NCBI RefSeq assembly: GCF_023073715.1
Contig: NZ_JADPKA010000001.1
Location: forward strand, 186,001-250,000
Length of the DNA: 64,000 bases
Source: Bradyrhizobium sp. 164
GTDB lineage: Bacteria; Pseudomonadota; Alphaproteobacteria; Rhizobiales; Xanthobacteraceae
Direction: 5' to 3'
Shown here: positions 28,453 to 37,548 of the stretch, in pieces
Position numbering within the stretch: position 1 is the first letter of the stretch
How the letters are laid out: every line of letters begins with the position of its first letter
Position numbers and translations under genes: made by a program
Notes under the pieces: model-generated
The model's input: only the letters and a program-made list of their open reading frames with translations
What the model was told of the DNA's origin: nothing
The model's database searches: none

Positions 28453-29111
28453 TGGAGCTGCCTGATCCCACGACGCTGATCTTCCTAATCGCAGCCATTG
28501 CGATCGCCCCCTTCGTTGCGATTACCGTCACCTCTTACGTGAAGCTCGTGGTCGTCTTTGGGCTCATTCGCAATGCCCTCGGCGTTCAGAACATTCCGCC
28601 GAACATGGCGCTGAATGCGATCGCCATCCTGCTCTCGGCCTACATCATGCAGCCAGTGGCCAAAGGTGCGTATGAAGCAGTGCGCGACAAGCCAATCGCA
28701 TCCCAAGATCTCCGCGAACTAGGGACAACGATTACGCTAGCTGCTGAGCCCCTTCGCAATTTTCTCCTGAAGAACACGTCGCAACGGGAACGGCAATTCT
28801 TCGTCAATGCGACTCGGGGATTGTGGAGCAAGGAGGACGCCGCCGCCATAACGGGCAGCGAATTCATAATCTTGATTCCGACTTTCATCACATCCGAACT
28901 GGAGGACGCGTTCAAGATCGGCTTCTTATTGTTTCTGCCCTTTATCGTCATCGATCTCGTCGTTTCGAACATCCTTCTGGCAATGGGCATGATGATGGTT
29001 TCGCCAATGACCATATCCTTGCCATTCAAGCTGTTCCTGTTCGTTGCCGTGAACGGGTGGCAGCGCCTAATTCATGGCCTCATCTTTTCCTACACGGGAG
29101 CAGCACCATGA
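28449..29111 (+). CDS. sctR: T3SS export gate protein SctR
   Basis: The 220-residue protein has four hydrophobic segments and the signature stretch of SctR/FliP (VTSYVKLVVVFGLIRNALGV followed by QNIPPNMALNAIAILLSAYI). The polar loop ends in GSEFIILIPTFITSELEDAF and the end is GMMMVSPMTISLPFKLFLFV. Five copies assemble with SctS and SctT into the export channel entrance. Full length for the family. Confidence 0.97.
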   Translation: MMELPDPTTLIFLIAAIAIAPFVAITVTSYVKLVVVFGLIRNALGVQNIPPNMALNAIAILLSAYIMQPVAKGAYEAVRDKPIASQDLRELGTTITLAAEPLRNFLLKNTSQRERQFFVNATRGLWSKEDAAAITGSEFIILIPTFITSELEDAFKIGFLLFLPFIVIDLVVSNILLAMGMMMVSPMTISLPFKLFLFVAVNGWQRLIHGLIFSYTGAAP

Positions 29112-29368
29112 ATACCGCCACACTCACCAACATCGCCATTGGCGCGCTCAAGCTGACACTTGTCCTGTCGATGCCCACAGTCCTCGTCGCTACGGGCGTC
29201 GGACTGATCGTTAGTGTTGTGCAAGCTCTGACCCAAGTTCAGGAGCAGACACTCTCCTTCGCGGCGAAGCTGATATGCGTGAGCCTGATACTGGTCGCGA
29301 CCGCGAATTGGTTCGGCGAACTAAACCGGTATACGGTGAACATCTTCGACCAGATCGCCGGGATCTAG
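29108..29368 (+). CDS. sctS: T3SS export gate protein SctS
   Basis: The 86-residue protein has two membrane helices (LTLVLSMPTVLVATGVGLIV and AAKLICVSLILVATANWFGE) around a conserved turn with Q.LTQ.QEQTL. It is the typical SctS/FliQ. It overlaps sctR (ATGA). SctS hairpins wrap the SctR-SctT core of the export gate. Confidence 0.97.
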   Translation: MNTATLTNIAIGALKLTLVLSMPTVLVATGVGLIVSVVQALTQVQEQTLSFAAKLICVSLILVATANWFGELNRYTVNIFDQIAGI

Positions 29369-29446
29369 GCTAAGGCTCCAGGGACTTGCTCGATTGCCTC
29401 CCACCGCGCGGCACGCAACAGGAGCAATCGCGCCAGCTGGCTGTCC

Positions 29447-30256
29447 ATGGCTCGACCAATCCATGCCATGTCGCCACTTGATCTGGCTCATCTGCATACT
29501 TTCCTTGTTGTTCTTGCGCTTGCGATGGCGCGCGTGACAGGGATCATGCTGGTCATGCCCTTTCTGGGACGCGGCATGGTGACAGCGCTAGCGCGCAACG
29601 GCGTGATCATGGCATTGGCGCTCCCGATAATGGTGTTTGCTTGGACAACGAGGCCTGCGGATCTCGACATCACACGTCTAACACCGATCCTGGGCCTGGG
29701 GCTCAAGGAACTCTTGCTCGGGTGCCTCCTGGGCATGCCAGTTGCCGCTACTATGTGGGGTGTGGAAACCGCGGGCACGTTCATTGACCACCAGAGGGGG
29801 GCCACGATGACAAGCCTCTTGAGCCCGGGAAACCTCAATCTGGACTCGCCGCTTGGGACCTTCCTAGCTCAGCTTTACGCTACTTGGCTGTTCGTCAGCG
29901 GCGGCTTTTCCAAACTATTAGAAGCGCTCTATCGCTCCCATGACATCTGGCCGCTGTGGAGCTTTCATCCTGCATTTGGTCCGGCCTTCGTCACCGGTAT
30001 GTTAGATCTTGCAGACCTCGTGATGCTGCTGACATTGCTTCTCGCCGGTCCAGCCATCGTTGCGATGTTTCTCAGCGAGTTGGGCTTGGCTCTGGTCAGC
30101 CGGTTCGCGCCGCAACTGGAGGTCTTCTTTCTCGCCATGCCGGTCAAGAGCGCAGTCGCCCTTCTGCTGCTGATTCTATCGCTCACGATTGCTTTGGCCA
30201 ATGCCGACAAGCATATGCCGTCGCCTTTCGCGATCGTCAATCGCATCGCTAGGTGA
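29447..30256 (+). CDS. sctT: T3SS export gate protein SctT
   Basis: The 269-residue membrane protein has about six helices and family motifs (LAMARVTGIMLVMPFLGRGM; MWGVETAGTFIDHQRGATMT; FFLAMPVKSAVALLLLILS). A second in-frame ATG at 29468 (MSPLDLAHL) is also a good start; neither has a strong ribosome binding site. The 78-bp gap after sctS is the only real gap in this operon. SctT caps the SctR-SctS channel. Confidence 0.95.
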   Translation: MARPIHAMSPLDLAHLHTFLVVLALAMARVTGIMLVMPFLGRGMVTALARNGVIMALALPIMVFAWTTRPADLDITRLTPILGLGLKELLLGCLLGMPVAATMWGVETAGTFIDHQRGATMTSLLSPGNLNLDSPLGTFLAQLYATWLFVSGGFSKLLEALYRSHDIWPLWSFHPAFGPAFVTGMLDLADLVMLLTLLLAGPAIVAMFLSELGLALVSRFAPQLEVFFLAMPVKSAVALLLLILSLTIALANADKHMPSPFAIVNRIAR

Positions 30257-31320
30257 TTGTCGTGACCGGCAGAAAGACCGAAAAGCCGACCCCCAAGAGG
30301 CTGCGGGACTTGCGCAAGAAGGGACAGGTTCCGCACAGTAAGGAAGTCGTGTCGGCGGCCGTGACCCTTGGGTTCTTCGCGCTGTTCTTCGCCTCTTTGC
30401 CTGGCCTAGTAGACCGACTTAAGGCAACGATCCTGTTGCCCGTACCGTTTATTGAAGAGGACTTCCTAATTGTCAGCCGACAGCTACTCGAGTTTTATTT
30501 CGGTGAAGTACAAAGTATGGTCGCACCTTTCCTCGGCATCGTCCTGGTCCTTGGCGTGGGCGCTAACCTGCTGCAGAACGGGGCGATTTTCTCCCCCGAG
30601 GCTGTCACACCGTCGCTGAAAAAGCTGAGCCCCGGTGAGAACGTCAGAAGGATAGTCTCGCTGCAGAATCTCGTCGATCTGGGTAAGGCGATCGTGAAGG
30701 TGCTGATACTCGGCCTCGTCATAATGCTTGTGCTGCGCCAAGGTGTGCATGCGCTTGTGTGGACGCCGAGCTGTGGCATATCGTGCCTAAGTGCCGTGAC
30801 GGGTAACCTGCTGCTCGGGATTGCTGGTTATGTGGGGGCGAGCTATCTTGTGGTGGCAATTGCGGATTTTGCGTTCCAGCGATGGCAGTTCACGAACAAG
30901 AATTTGATGTCGCTGGACGAAGTGAAACGAGAAGCTAAGGAAAATGAGGGCGACCCTCTGATCAAAGACCGACGCAGGCGCCTCCATTCGCAATTGTTAG
31001 CCAAGGACGCGATTGAGCAGTCGCGTAGAGCGACCGTGTTGATCACCAATCCCACACATATTGCAGTGGCGATCTACTACGATCGGCAGCGCACCCCCCT
31101 GCCCATGATCGATGCCATAGGTACCGATCGCTTGGCGCAGCAAATGATTGATGCCGCGGCCGCTGCGGGGGTGCCGGTGATGCCAAACATTCCGCTAGCG
31201 CGCGCGCTCCTGAAGGACGGCCTGGTGGATGAGTATATTCCATCGCACCTGATTGTACCTCTCGCGACGGTTCTGCGGGCGCTCGAAAAACTGGCGGCTG
31301 AGACCGGTTATCGGTCCTGA
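30253..31320 (+). CDS. sctU: T3SS switch protein SctU
   Basis: The 355-residue protein has four membrane helices in its first 210 residues and a cytoplasmic autocleavage domain with NPTH at residues 266-269 (VLITNPTHIAVAIYY). The N-terminus (KTEKPTPKRLRDLRKKGQVP) is diagnostic for SctU/FlhB. Cleavage between Asn and Pro switches substrates from needle to translocators with the help of SctP. It begins at GTG overlapping the TGA of sctT and ends the operon. Confidence 0.97.
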   Translation: MIVVTGRKTEKPTPKRLRDLRKKGQVPHSKEVVSAAVTLGFFALFFASLPGLVDRLKATILLPVPFIEEDFLIVSRQLLEFYFGEVQSMVAPFLGIVLVLGVGANLLQNGAIFSPEAVTPSLKKLSPGENVRRIVSLQNLVDLGKAIVKVLILGLVIMLVLRQGVHALVWTPSCGISCLSAVTGNLLLGIAGYVGASYLVVAIADFAFQRWQFTNKNLMSLDEVKREAKENEGDPLIKDRRRRLHSQLLAKDAIEQSRRATVLITNPTHIAVAIYYDRQRTPLPMIDAIGTDRLAQQMIDAAAAAGVPVMPNIPLARALLKDGLVDEYIPSHLIVPLATVLRALEKLAAETGYRS

Positions 31321-31908
31321 CTTCAGCTTGATGGTTGCTCGCAGTTTTCAACAGCCCGAAACATGCCGCCGGTGCGACGGATCTGCGGTTCTTGTAGCAG
31401 CCATAGGCAAGAGATATTGCTTCATAACGAACATCTATTTGTTCTGGAGATTGCGAGCCTCTATCTTCACGTACGTGGGAAAGGAATGGGCGCCGCCCAA
31501 TGCGACGGTCCCATCGGCCTCGACGTCTTGCTGCCAAGATGCACGTCGACGCGAGTGGGCTCTCTTGGAGAGCCCCTCGACTCATACATATCAACTTAAG
31601 CCGGAATAGTTGATGCTCTTCGCGGTCACTTGAACATTTATTGGCCATAGCAGCGTAGCTATGACAGTGACGGTAGCGAGATGCTTGCGGAAGCCTAGCG
31701 TTGCGGGTTGTCACGCGACGAAACTACTTCAGTTTGCCTAGACAGCACTCGACGAGGTGACGCTGCGCGGAGAGATGTTTGTCGACTGGGTGCTTCAGCG
31801 ACCGAAAGGCGATCGTTAGGAAGAACGGCTCGCGCGCCTTTGTCGGCGGCAGCCCGGATGATGATCGTCGTGCAGCAATACGAGGACTCATCCAGTTTGT
31901 CGCTTTGC
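31321..31908. other. leader region between sctU and the F-box-like effector gene
   Basis: The stretch of nearly 590 bp carries no gene I can support. An open frame starts at 31708 in line with the effector gene, but the good ribosome binding site at 31909 argues for the later start. I did not find a clear TtsI box. Confidence 0.45.
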
Positions 31909-31914
31909 AGGAGG
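31909..31914 (+). promoter_or_regulatory. strong ribosome binding site deciding the effector start
   Basis: AGGAGG lies six bases before the ATG at 31921. It selects this start over upstream in-frame ATGs at 31708 and 31858. Confidence 0.75.
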
Positions 31915-31920
31915 TGGATC

Positions 31921-32940
31921 ATGAAGGGTATTGACGAACGCGGCAAGGCGCCGATCGTGGCATATGACACTGACGAAGTTGACAGCGCGGACGATTCTCC
32001 CACTCGGCCAGCGATTGACCTCGAAGGAGCCGGCCCATCCCATTCTGCCGTGGAGCAGACACGTTCTGACCCTCACGGATCAAATGCTGGTGCACTGCCT
32101 GTTGAGGGACGCGGCCCTCATCTGACGCTGGACGTACTCGGTGTGATTGCCGAGCAGCTCAGCCCGATCGATCTGTTGATGACGTCGCGGGCAGGTCGCC
32201 AACTGCGTGATGCCGCCCAGCTATCTCCGGAGCTTCACGAAACGCGCCAGAGAGCTATCCGGGTTCAATCCGTCTGGGACAGGGTGACGACGCCTCGCCC
32301 AGGCATCGCGGATCGCTTTGGTGCGCTGATAAATTCCGGTGCGATCCGAACGCTCGCGCCCAACGTCAATTGCCTGACCAGGGGGCAGCAGGAGCACCTC
32401 GTTGCACTCGCCGAAGGGCTTAACGACCCCGAGCAGCGCGTCTCCGTCATAGAGGACCTCGGGGCACGCTAGGAAGAGCTTGCGCCCACGCTCCAAGGGC
32501 GCCTCGTTGCCCTCGCCGAGCAGCTTAACGCTCCCGAGCATCGCGTCTCGGCCTTGTTGGGCCTCGGAGCGCGCGCAGGACAGCTTACGCGCGCACAGCA
32601 GGAGCGCCTTGTTGCCCTCGCCAAGGGGCTTGACGGCCCCGAGCATCGCGTTTCCGCCATCGAGGGCCTCGTGGAACACATCGGAGACTTTGCGTCCACG
32701 CTGCAAGAGCGCCTCGTTGTCCTCGCCGAGGGACTTCCGGAGCATCGCGTCTCGGCCGTGTGGAGCCTCGGATCAGGCGTGGCAAGGCTTTCGCCCGCCC
32801 TCCATGAGCGCCTCGTCGTCCTCACCGAGGGGCTTGACGACCCCGAGCATCGCGCCCAAGCCCTGGCGAGCCTCACGGGCGTCGGAGAGCTGACGCGGCG
32901 CCATCACGCCGTGGAACTTCCCCAATTCGATGATCACCCG
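31921..32940 (+). pseudogene. F-box-like plus HEAT-like repeat effector, with in-frame TAG
   Basis: The protein has an acidic, Pro/Ser-rich N-terminus (1-65), as expected for a secretion signal. An F-box-like motif follows at 68-100 (LTLDVLGVIAEQLSPIDLLM, then SRAGRQLRDA). From about residue 145 there are units of about 37 residues of the type L...QERLVALA.GL..PEHRVSA..GLG, five or six in all, which suggest an alpha-solenoid. A TAG at 32470-32472 interrupts the second unit; beyond it the same frame continues with clear repeats to about 32915. F-box effectors redirect host ubiquitin ligases by binding SKP1. No gene product is identified by name. Either the protein ends at 183 residues or the gene is dead. 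Beyond 32940 the frame enters an unrelated aldehyde dehydrogenase fragment. Confidence 0.65.
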
Positions 32941-33390
32941 CAAAGTATGGCCGGCGCGCCCGCCGCAGGCTGCACGGCGGTGCTGAAGCCAACCAGCATG
33001 ACGCCGCTCTCGGCGCTTGCGCCCGCGTCCCTCGCTGAGAAGGCCGGCGTGCCCAAAGGTGTCTTCAACGTCATCACCGGAGATCCGCGACCGATCGGCG
33101 AAGTTTTGTGCGAGCACGCGGGCGTCCGCTTTGTCGGCTTCGGCGGCTCGAGCGAGGTCGGCAAGATCCTCTACCGTCGGCCTGAAGAAGCTCGGTCTCG
33201 GCGTGGGCGGTAAGGCGCCTTACGTGGTGTTCCACGACCCGATATCGATGCCGCCATCGAAGGCGCCATCGTCTCCAAATACCGCAACATGGGCTAGACC
33301 TGCGTCTGCGCCAACCGCCTCTACGCACAGGCAGGCATCTATAAGGATTCGTGCGGAAGCTCTCAAGGTCGCGGCGATAAAGATCCGCGA
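32940..33390 (+). pseudogene. aldehyde dehydrogenase (GabD-like) internal fragment
   Basis: The plus strand reads AAGCTAVLKPTSMTPLSALA, AEKAGVPKGVFNVITGDPRP and FVGFGGSSEVGKILY, then after frame changes KKLGLGVGGKAPYVVFHD and SKYRNMG.TCVCANRLY. These are the NAD-binding and catalytic regions of succinate-semialdehyde dehydrogenase. The catalytic Cys is in the last piece. It lacks both ends and has frameshifts and a stop. The first part is fused in frame to the effector repeats upstream. Confidence 0.8.
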
Positions 33391-33459
33391 GGCTGCGGTT
33401 CGTGCCAGCACACTGTCCATGAGCGGCGCGATCGCGACGGTTGTGCTCAGTTTCATAAT

Positions 33460-34140
33460 TCGCTCTTGACAGCCGCAGCTCTGGTTTTGGCGGGCGCCGT
33501 ATGGACGTGGACGCTATTCGACATTGGCGTGCAGCTCTACGCCCCGCGCTGGTTGCGGGCCAATCCGTTGCGCTTGGTAGGCTGCGTTCTCTGGGGGCCT
33601 CGCAGTTGGCAGTTTGGGCTGAGGGCGCCTCACCGATGCCATCGCTTTCGACATCACGCTGCTCGTCTCTGCCGGACTGATGCTGCTCTTGCCGCTGCTT
33701 GGGCGCTGGCTGCGCATGCCGACCATCACCGAGCGCGGGATGACGCCGACATTCTTGCGATCCTAAGGTGCGGCTCACGCTGACCACCGGAACGGCCCAC
33801 TGGTAATTGAGCTCGACTATCGCGTGGCCTCAGAAAATGAGCGAGCGTTCCACAACCTCATGCAGGACGTGCAGCTCTACCGGCAACGCAACGGCGCCTA
33901 TGGTTGGTCAATTGCGCGTGATATCGCCGCCCCCGAGCTGTGGACCGAGTGCTAGACTGGCCGACATGACTCGATATTTGCGCCAACGCAACCAGTCGGA
34001 GCGCGCATTAGGCGAGAATGCCATGGCTTTTCATATCGGGCCTGAGCCCCTGCGTATCCGTCGTATGCTGGAGCGTCCGCTTGGGTCGGTACGCTGGAAA
34101 AATAATGTGTTCGACCGCGCCGCGAGTGAGCTCTAGCTGC
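33460..34140 (+). pseudogene. MFS exporter remnant with C-terminal monooxygenase-like domain
   Basis: The plus strand reads AAALVLAGAVWTWTLFDIGV and VQLYAPRWLRANPL, then in another frame ITLLVSAGLMLLLPLLGRWL and PTITERGMTP. After further shifts it reads VIELDYRVASENERAFHNLM and NGAYGWSIARDIAAPELWTE. This matches the end of EntS-like MFS exporters that carry a small dimeric alpha-beta domain at the C-terminus. Only the last membrane helices and that domain survive, in at least three frames. Confidence 0.7.
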
Positions 34141-34302
34141 TGGTTGAGCGCGCGGCGCAGGCACTAGCTGTCATCCGTTCCATCGCACCCGCATTCAAAG
34201 ACCTCGGGCACGTTGACGCCCTTGCGCTTGGTTAAGCCTTCGCGGTCAATCAAGTTGGGTAGAGGACTTCCATCTCCGAGCTGTCGCTCATACTCGGCAC
34301 AC

Positions 34303-34329
34303 AAAAAGGGCCACTCTGATGAGCGGCCC
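34303..34329 (-). terminator. rho-independent terminator of the ald gene
   Basis: On the minus strand an 8-bp stem (GGGCCGCT with AGTGGCCC, one G-U pair) with a CATCAG loop is followed by TTTTT. It lies about 40 bp beyond the stop of the alanine dehydrogenase gene. Confidence 0.85.
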
Positions 34330-34367
34330 AAGTCTGCGACGAAACGTCCCGTAGGGGACCTCTAGGA

Positions 34368-35480
34368 TCAGGCCGCGGCCTGTTCGATCGGCGAGAAGGG
34401 AAGGCCAAGGCTCTCGGCGACAGCCTTATAGGTTAGCCGGCCCCGATAGACATTTAGGCCTGCGCGCAGATGCGGATTTTCGAGCACAGCTGCAAATCCT
34501 TTACTGGCGAGAGCCAAACCAAAAGGCAGCGTAGCGTTGTTGAGTGCCTGGCTTGAGGTGAGCGGCACAGCTCCCGGCATGTTTGCGACACAATAGTGGA
34601 TAACGCCATCCACCTCATAGGTTGGATCGGCATGTGTCGTGGCCCGCGATGTCTCGAAACATCCGCCCTGATCGATCGCTACGTCCACGATCACGGAGCC
34701 TTTGCGCATCGAACTCAACATACCGCGGCTGACCAGTTTCGGCGCGCTCGCGCCAGGAACGAGGACGGCACCAATGACAACATCCGCCGCAAATACCTCT
34801 TCTTCAACGGCCTCAATCGTCGAGAATCTGGTACGTACTCGCCCTTCGAACAGCTCATCCAGTTCGCGAAGCCTGGGAATCGAACGGTCGAGGATCGTGA
34901 CCTCAGCACCCAAGCCTGCCGCCATCCGTGCAGCGTGAGTGCCGACGACGCCCCCGCCGATCACCACAATGCGAGCGGGTGGCACGCCCGGTACCCCGCC
35001 GATCAGCAGTCCCCGCCCGCCCGCGTACCGCTTCAGCGCCGCACCCGCGGCTTCAATCGCAAGTCTTCCCGCAACCTCGCTCATAGGGGCAAGCAGTGGA
35101 AGGCCACCGTGCGCGTCGGTCACAGTTTCATAGGCAATTGCGGTGCAGCCAGACTTCATGAGGCCCTTCGCCTGGTCCGGATCCGGAGCCAAATGCAGAT
35201 AAGTGAAGAGGATCTGGTTTTCTCGAAGCTGCGTCCATTCGGAGGGCTGTGGCTCTTTGACTTTCACGATCATTTCGCTCGACGCGAATACCTCGCGAGC
35301 AGAGGTCGCAATCGTCGCGCCAGCCTTGCGGTAGTTATCATCTGTCGCGCCAATCCCGGCGCCGGCGTTGCTCTCGACCAATACGCTGTGGCCAGCTGCA
35401 ACGTATTCGCGGACGGCCCCAGGCGTCAGGCCGACGCGGTATTCGTGCGTCTTAATTTCCTTGAGAATACCGACCTTCAT
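34368..35480 (-). CDS. ald: alanine dehydrogenase
   Basis: The 370-residue protein catalyses NAD-dependent interconversion of L-alanine with pyruvate and ammonia. It begins MKVGILKEIKTHEYRVGLTP, has the substrate Lys and His in MIVKVKEPQPSEW and FTYLHLAPDP, and an NAD-binding Rossmann motif (VIGGGVVGTHAARMAAGLGA). The end AVAESLGLPF is typical. The ATG at 35480 has AGGAG seven bases upstream; a TTG at 35486 is less likely. It is intact, with its own terminator, among decayed genes. In nodules it would link carbon from the plant to alanine formation in bacteroids. Confidence 0.96.
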   Translation of the reverse strand: MKVGILKEIKTHEYRVGLTPGAVREYVAAGHSVLVESNAGAGIGATDDNYRKAGATIATSAREVFASSEMIVKVKEPQPSEWTQLRENQILFTYLHLAPDPDQAKGLMKSGCTAIAYETVTDAHGGLPLLAPMSEVAGRLAIEAAGAALKRYAGGRGLLIGGVPGVPPARIVVIGGGVVGTHAARMAAGLGAEVTILDRSIPRLRELDELFEGRVRTRFSTIEAVEEEVFAADVVIGAVLVPGASAPKLVSRGMLSSMRKGSVIVDVAIDQGGCFETSRATTHADPTYEVDGVIHYCVANMPGAVPLTSSQALNNATLPFGLALASKGFAAVLENPHLRAGLNVYRGRLTYKAVAESLGLPFSPIEQAAA

Positions 35481-35806
35481 TTGCAATCTCCTTGGTGAGC
35501 AGTTCGTTGTAATCGGAAGAGCGGTACAAACCTGCGAGGCGAGAAGCCAAATAGCGCAGTAATCCGGCGATCTGCCCCGCCTGCTTGCAGGATTTCGAAC
35601 AGACGACCGAAGACCGCCGAGTTGGCAGGGATGCTACCACAGGGCGGCAAGACCTGATGCGGCCCCGGCGCCAAACCGGGCATTCGTGATCAGGATTGAT
35701 CTACGCCGGACTGGATCGACTTCTTCGTTGTTTGCCTCATTCGCAACGATGCTCGATACGCTAAGACGAGTGGCGCTTGCGAGGGTGACCCGCGGGTTCA
35801 TCAAAG
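35481..35806. other. upstream region of ald, no gene supported
   Basis: About 330 bp between the divergent ald and luxR-like genes. It should hold the ald promoter. Alanine dehydrogenase genes often have a divergent Lrp/AsnC regulator, but none is seen here. Confidence 0.4.
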
Positions 35807-36515
35807 ATGGATCGGATTTTTCAAAGGTTTGCGGAACGATTGACCGAAAGCACGCATCAAGACGCAGCTCAGCAGAGCATGGCTGAGGTCGCCGCTGCGC
35901 TCAAGCTGTCGTGCTTCGCATATCTAGCTCTTCCCATGAGCCGGGCAGTGCTCCCAACGTGATCTCGACATATCCCCTCCTGGACCGCCATCTATCTGCA
36001 GCGTGGCTACGAATCCGTCGATCCGGGGTGCGTCGGGCAATGCGCCAGCCTAATCCGTTCCGATGGGGGCTTGGATTTGAGGCGCGAAATCGGTCGGAGT
36101 CCGAACGCGCTTTGTTCGAAGAAGCCGAAAAATTTGGGATTTGCTGCAGGTTTACATTCTATCCACGATGACAAGGGCGCAATCGCCGCGCTGAGCTTTG
36201 CAAGTGACGAGCGTCGAACTGGTTTCGAGCGCGCGCTTGTCGAGCACGCCCAGAGCCTGCGATTAATCGCAACGTTTTTACATGAGCATGCAAAACGCTT
36301 CTGGACGATCGATCGCATGATCGGCGGCGTGGTGCTGTCTCCTCGCGAGTACCAGTGTCTCGAATGGTCCGCGCGCGGTAATTCGGCTGGGGAGATCGGG
36401 ATCATTCTCGGCATCGCAGAGCCAACCGCGGGATTTCACCTGGACAACGCCCGTGCAAAGCTGGTGTCAGCTCGCTTCGTCAAGCGATCGTGCGGTTGAC
36501 CGAATCAAAATCTCG
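35807..36515 (+). pseudogene. LuxR-family quorum-sensing regulator, frameshifted
   Basis: The start reads MDRIFQRFAERLTESTHQDA and AEVAAALKLSCFAYLALP. After frame changes it reads NPFRWGLGFEARNRSESERA (the autoinducer-binding WGLG region), then IHDDKGAIAALSFASDERRT, and ends with the DNA-binding domain LSPREYQCLEWSARGNSAGE and GIAEPTAGFHLDNARAKL. At least three frame changes (near 35950, 36060 and 36165) break it. Intact homologues regulate conjugation in Mesorhizobium elements and Ti plasmids. The last part remains open from 36071 but lacks the ligand-binding half. Confidence 0.85.
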
Positions 36516-36609
36516 AAAATGAAACACCGGCCTTCCATAAACACCTGTGGAACTGCACAGGATGCGCTTGCCTAGGCCTTCTGCTTAGTTGCCGAAACGA
36601 AGCAGGGAG

Positions 36610-37110
36610 GCAAAAATGATGCAGCTCATCACGAAGTCGACAAGTTTGACGTCCTTGAGCGGTGGATCCTCGGGAGCCGGACGAATTCAAGGTTGCGTCC
36701 GGCTTTTGCCTTCGACCGGTCCAACCATGCTGGGGGACATCTTCCCGATCCTGCTGGACGGCCAGCCGGCGCCACGAAGCGATCGGATCTGGGGGAGCAG
36801 CCGATTCGCGCTCGATGTTCCCGCGGATGCGCCGAAGGCGAGCGGCGGACTTGCTGCTGCCAGTTACGAGCTGTTTGCGGGTATGATTGAATTCGGCCTT
36901 TCCATTGAATTGATCGAAATCGTCGTCGTGACCGACGCCCGCATGGAGCGCTTTCTTCGCCGGGCCGGATGGCCCCTTGGCAGGGTGGGAAAACTCGGGG
37001 AATTCGTCCACGATCTCGCCGAGATGCACCGGCTGCGCTAGCGCGTTTTCGAGCAACGCCTGGATTGGACCGTCGAGGTCAGCGGCAGCACCTATGTCGG
37101 ACTCGAGCAC
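36610..37110 (+). pseudogene. acyl-homoserine-lactone synthase fragments (TraI/LuxI-like)
   Basis: The open frame to 37041 holds the second half of an autoinducer synthase: GCVRLLPSTGPTMLGDIFPI, PRSDRIWGSSRFALDVP and ELFAGMIEFGLSIELIEIVV, then RRAGWPLGRVG. The first half is missing after a few N-terminal residues (MQLITKS). From about 36998 it continues FVHDLAEMHRLR, stop, RVFEQRLDWTVEVSG. That is the N-terminal region of another synthase copy. So a C-terminal piece is followed by an N-terminal piece. Neither would be active. It sits next to a dead luxR homologue. Confidence 0.8.
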
Positions 37111-37300
37111 GAGGCTTATTCCTGTCTTCATGCTGATCAGCCTTTTGATGATGCCGTGACTGACGAGCAACATCAGGAATTCCTGCAGGGCCGGGTCTCA
37201 TTGCCGGCGTGCCGATAGGCAGAAAACTCGAAACGACTCGCACCCGCGCCATTGCGCAGCTTTCGGTAGACAAGGTCCGCCAAATTCGCCTCTCCGAGCG

Positions 37301-37543
37301 CTATTCCTCGCCTTCGATCGGTCGCTGACGCGCGCGGCGCGCTTTCCGGAAGCTCCTGTCGGCCGCCATGAACCGGGCCAGCATGGGCGCGATAAGCTTG
37401 GCCGGATCTCCGATCGGCTGAGCGGTCTCCTGTGCAAGGATCTGGGCATATGCCACGAGATCCCTGTGCACGCTCGCGGGCAGTTCATGCGTAATCTTGA
37501 TCGGCTTGTCGTCTTCGATTGCTCCGATCTTAAGCTTTGTCAT
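37301..37543 (-). CDS. DUF2274-type small protein after trbI
   Basis: The 80-residue protein (MTKLKIGAIEDDKPIKITHE; LPASVHRDLVAYAQIL) is of the DUF2274 type that commonly ends trb operons of rhizobial and other proteobacterial integrative elements. The basic C-terminus (RSFRKARRARQRP) and first-strand pattern suggest a small DNA-binding protein with a ribbon-helix-helix start. Its function in transfer is not known. It follows trbI after five bases. Confidence 0.8.
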   Translation of the reverse strand: MTKLKIGAIEDDKPIKITHELPASVHRDLVAYAQILAQETAQPIGDPAKLIAPMLARFMAADRSFRKARRARQRPIEGEE

Positions 37544-37548
37544 CGTCC

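Noticed and set aside
36505..37173. Minus-strand frame over the synthase fragments as a gene
   Set aside because: Mostly antisense of the plus-strand synthase text; only its first ten codons look family-like and that may be chance or a small inversion.
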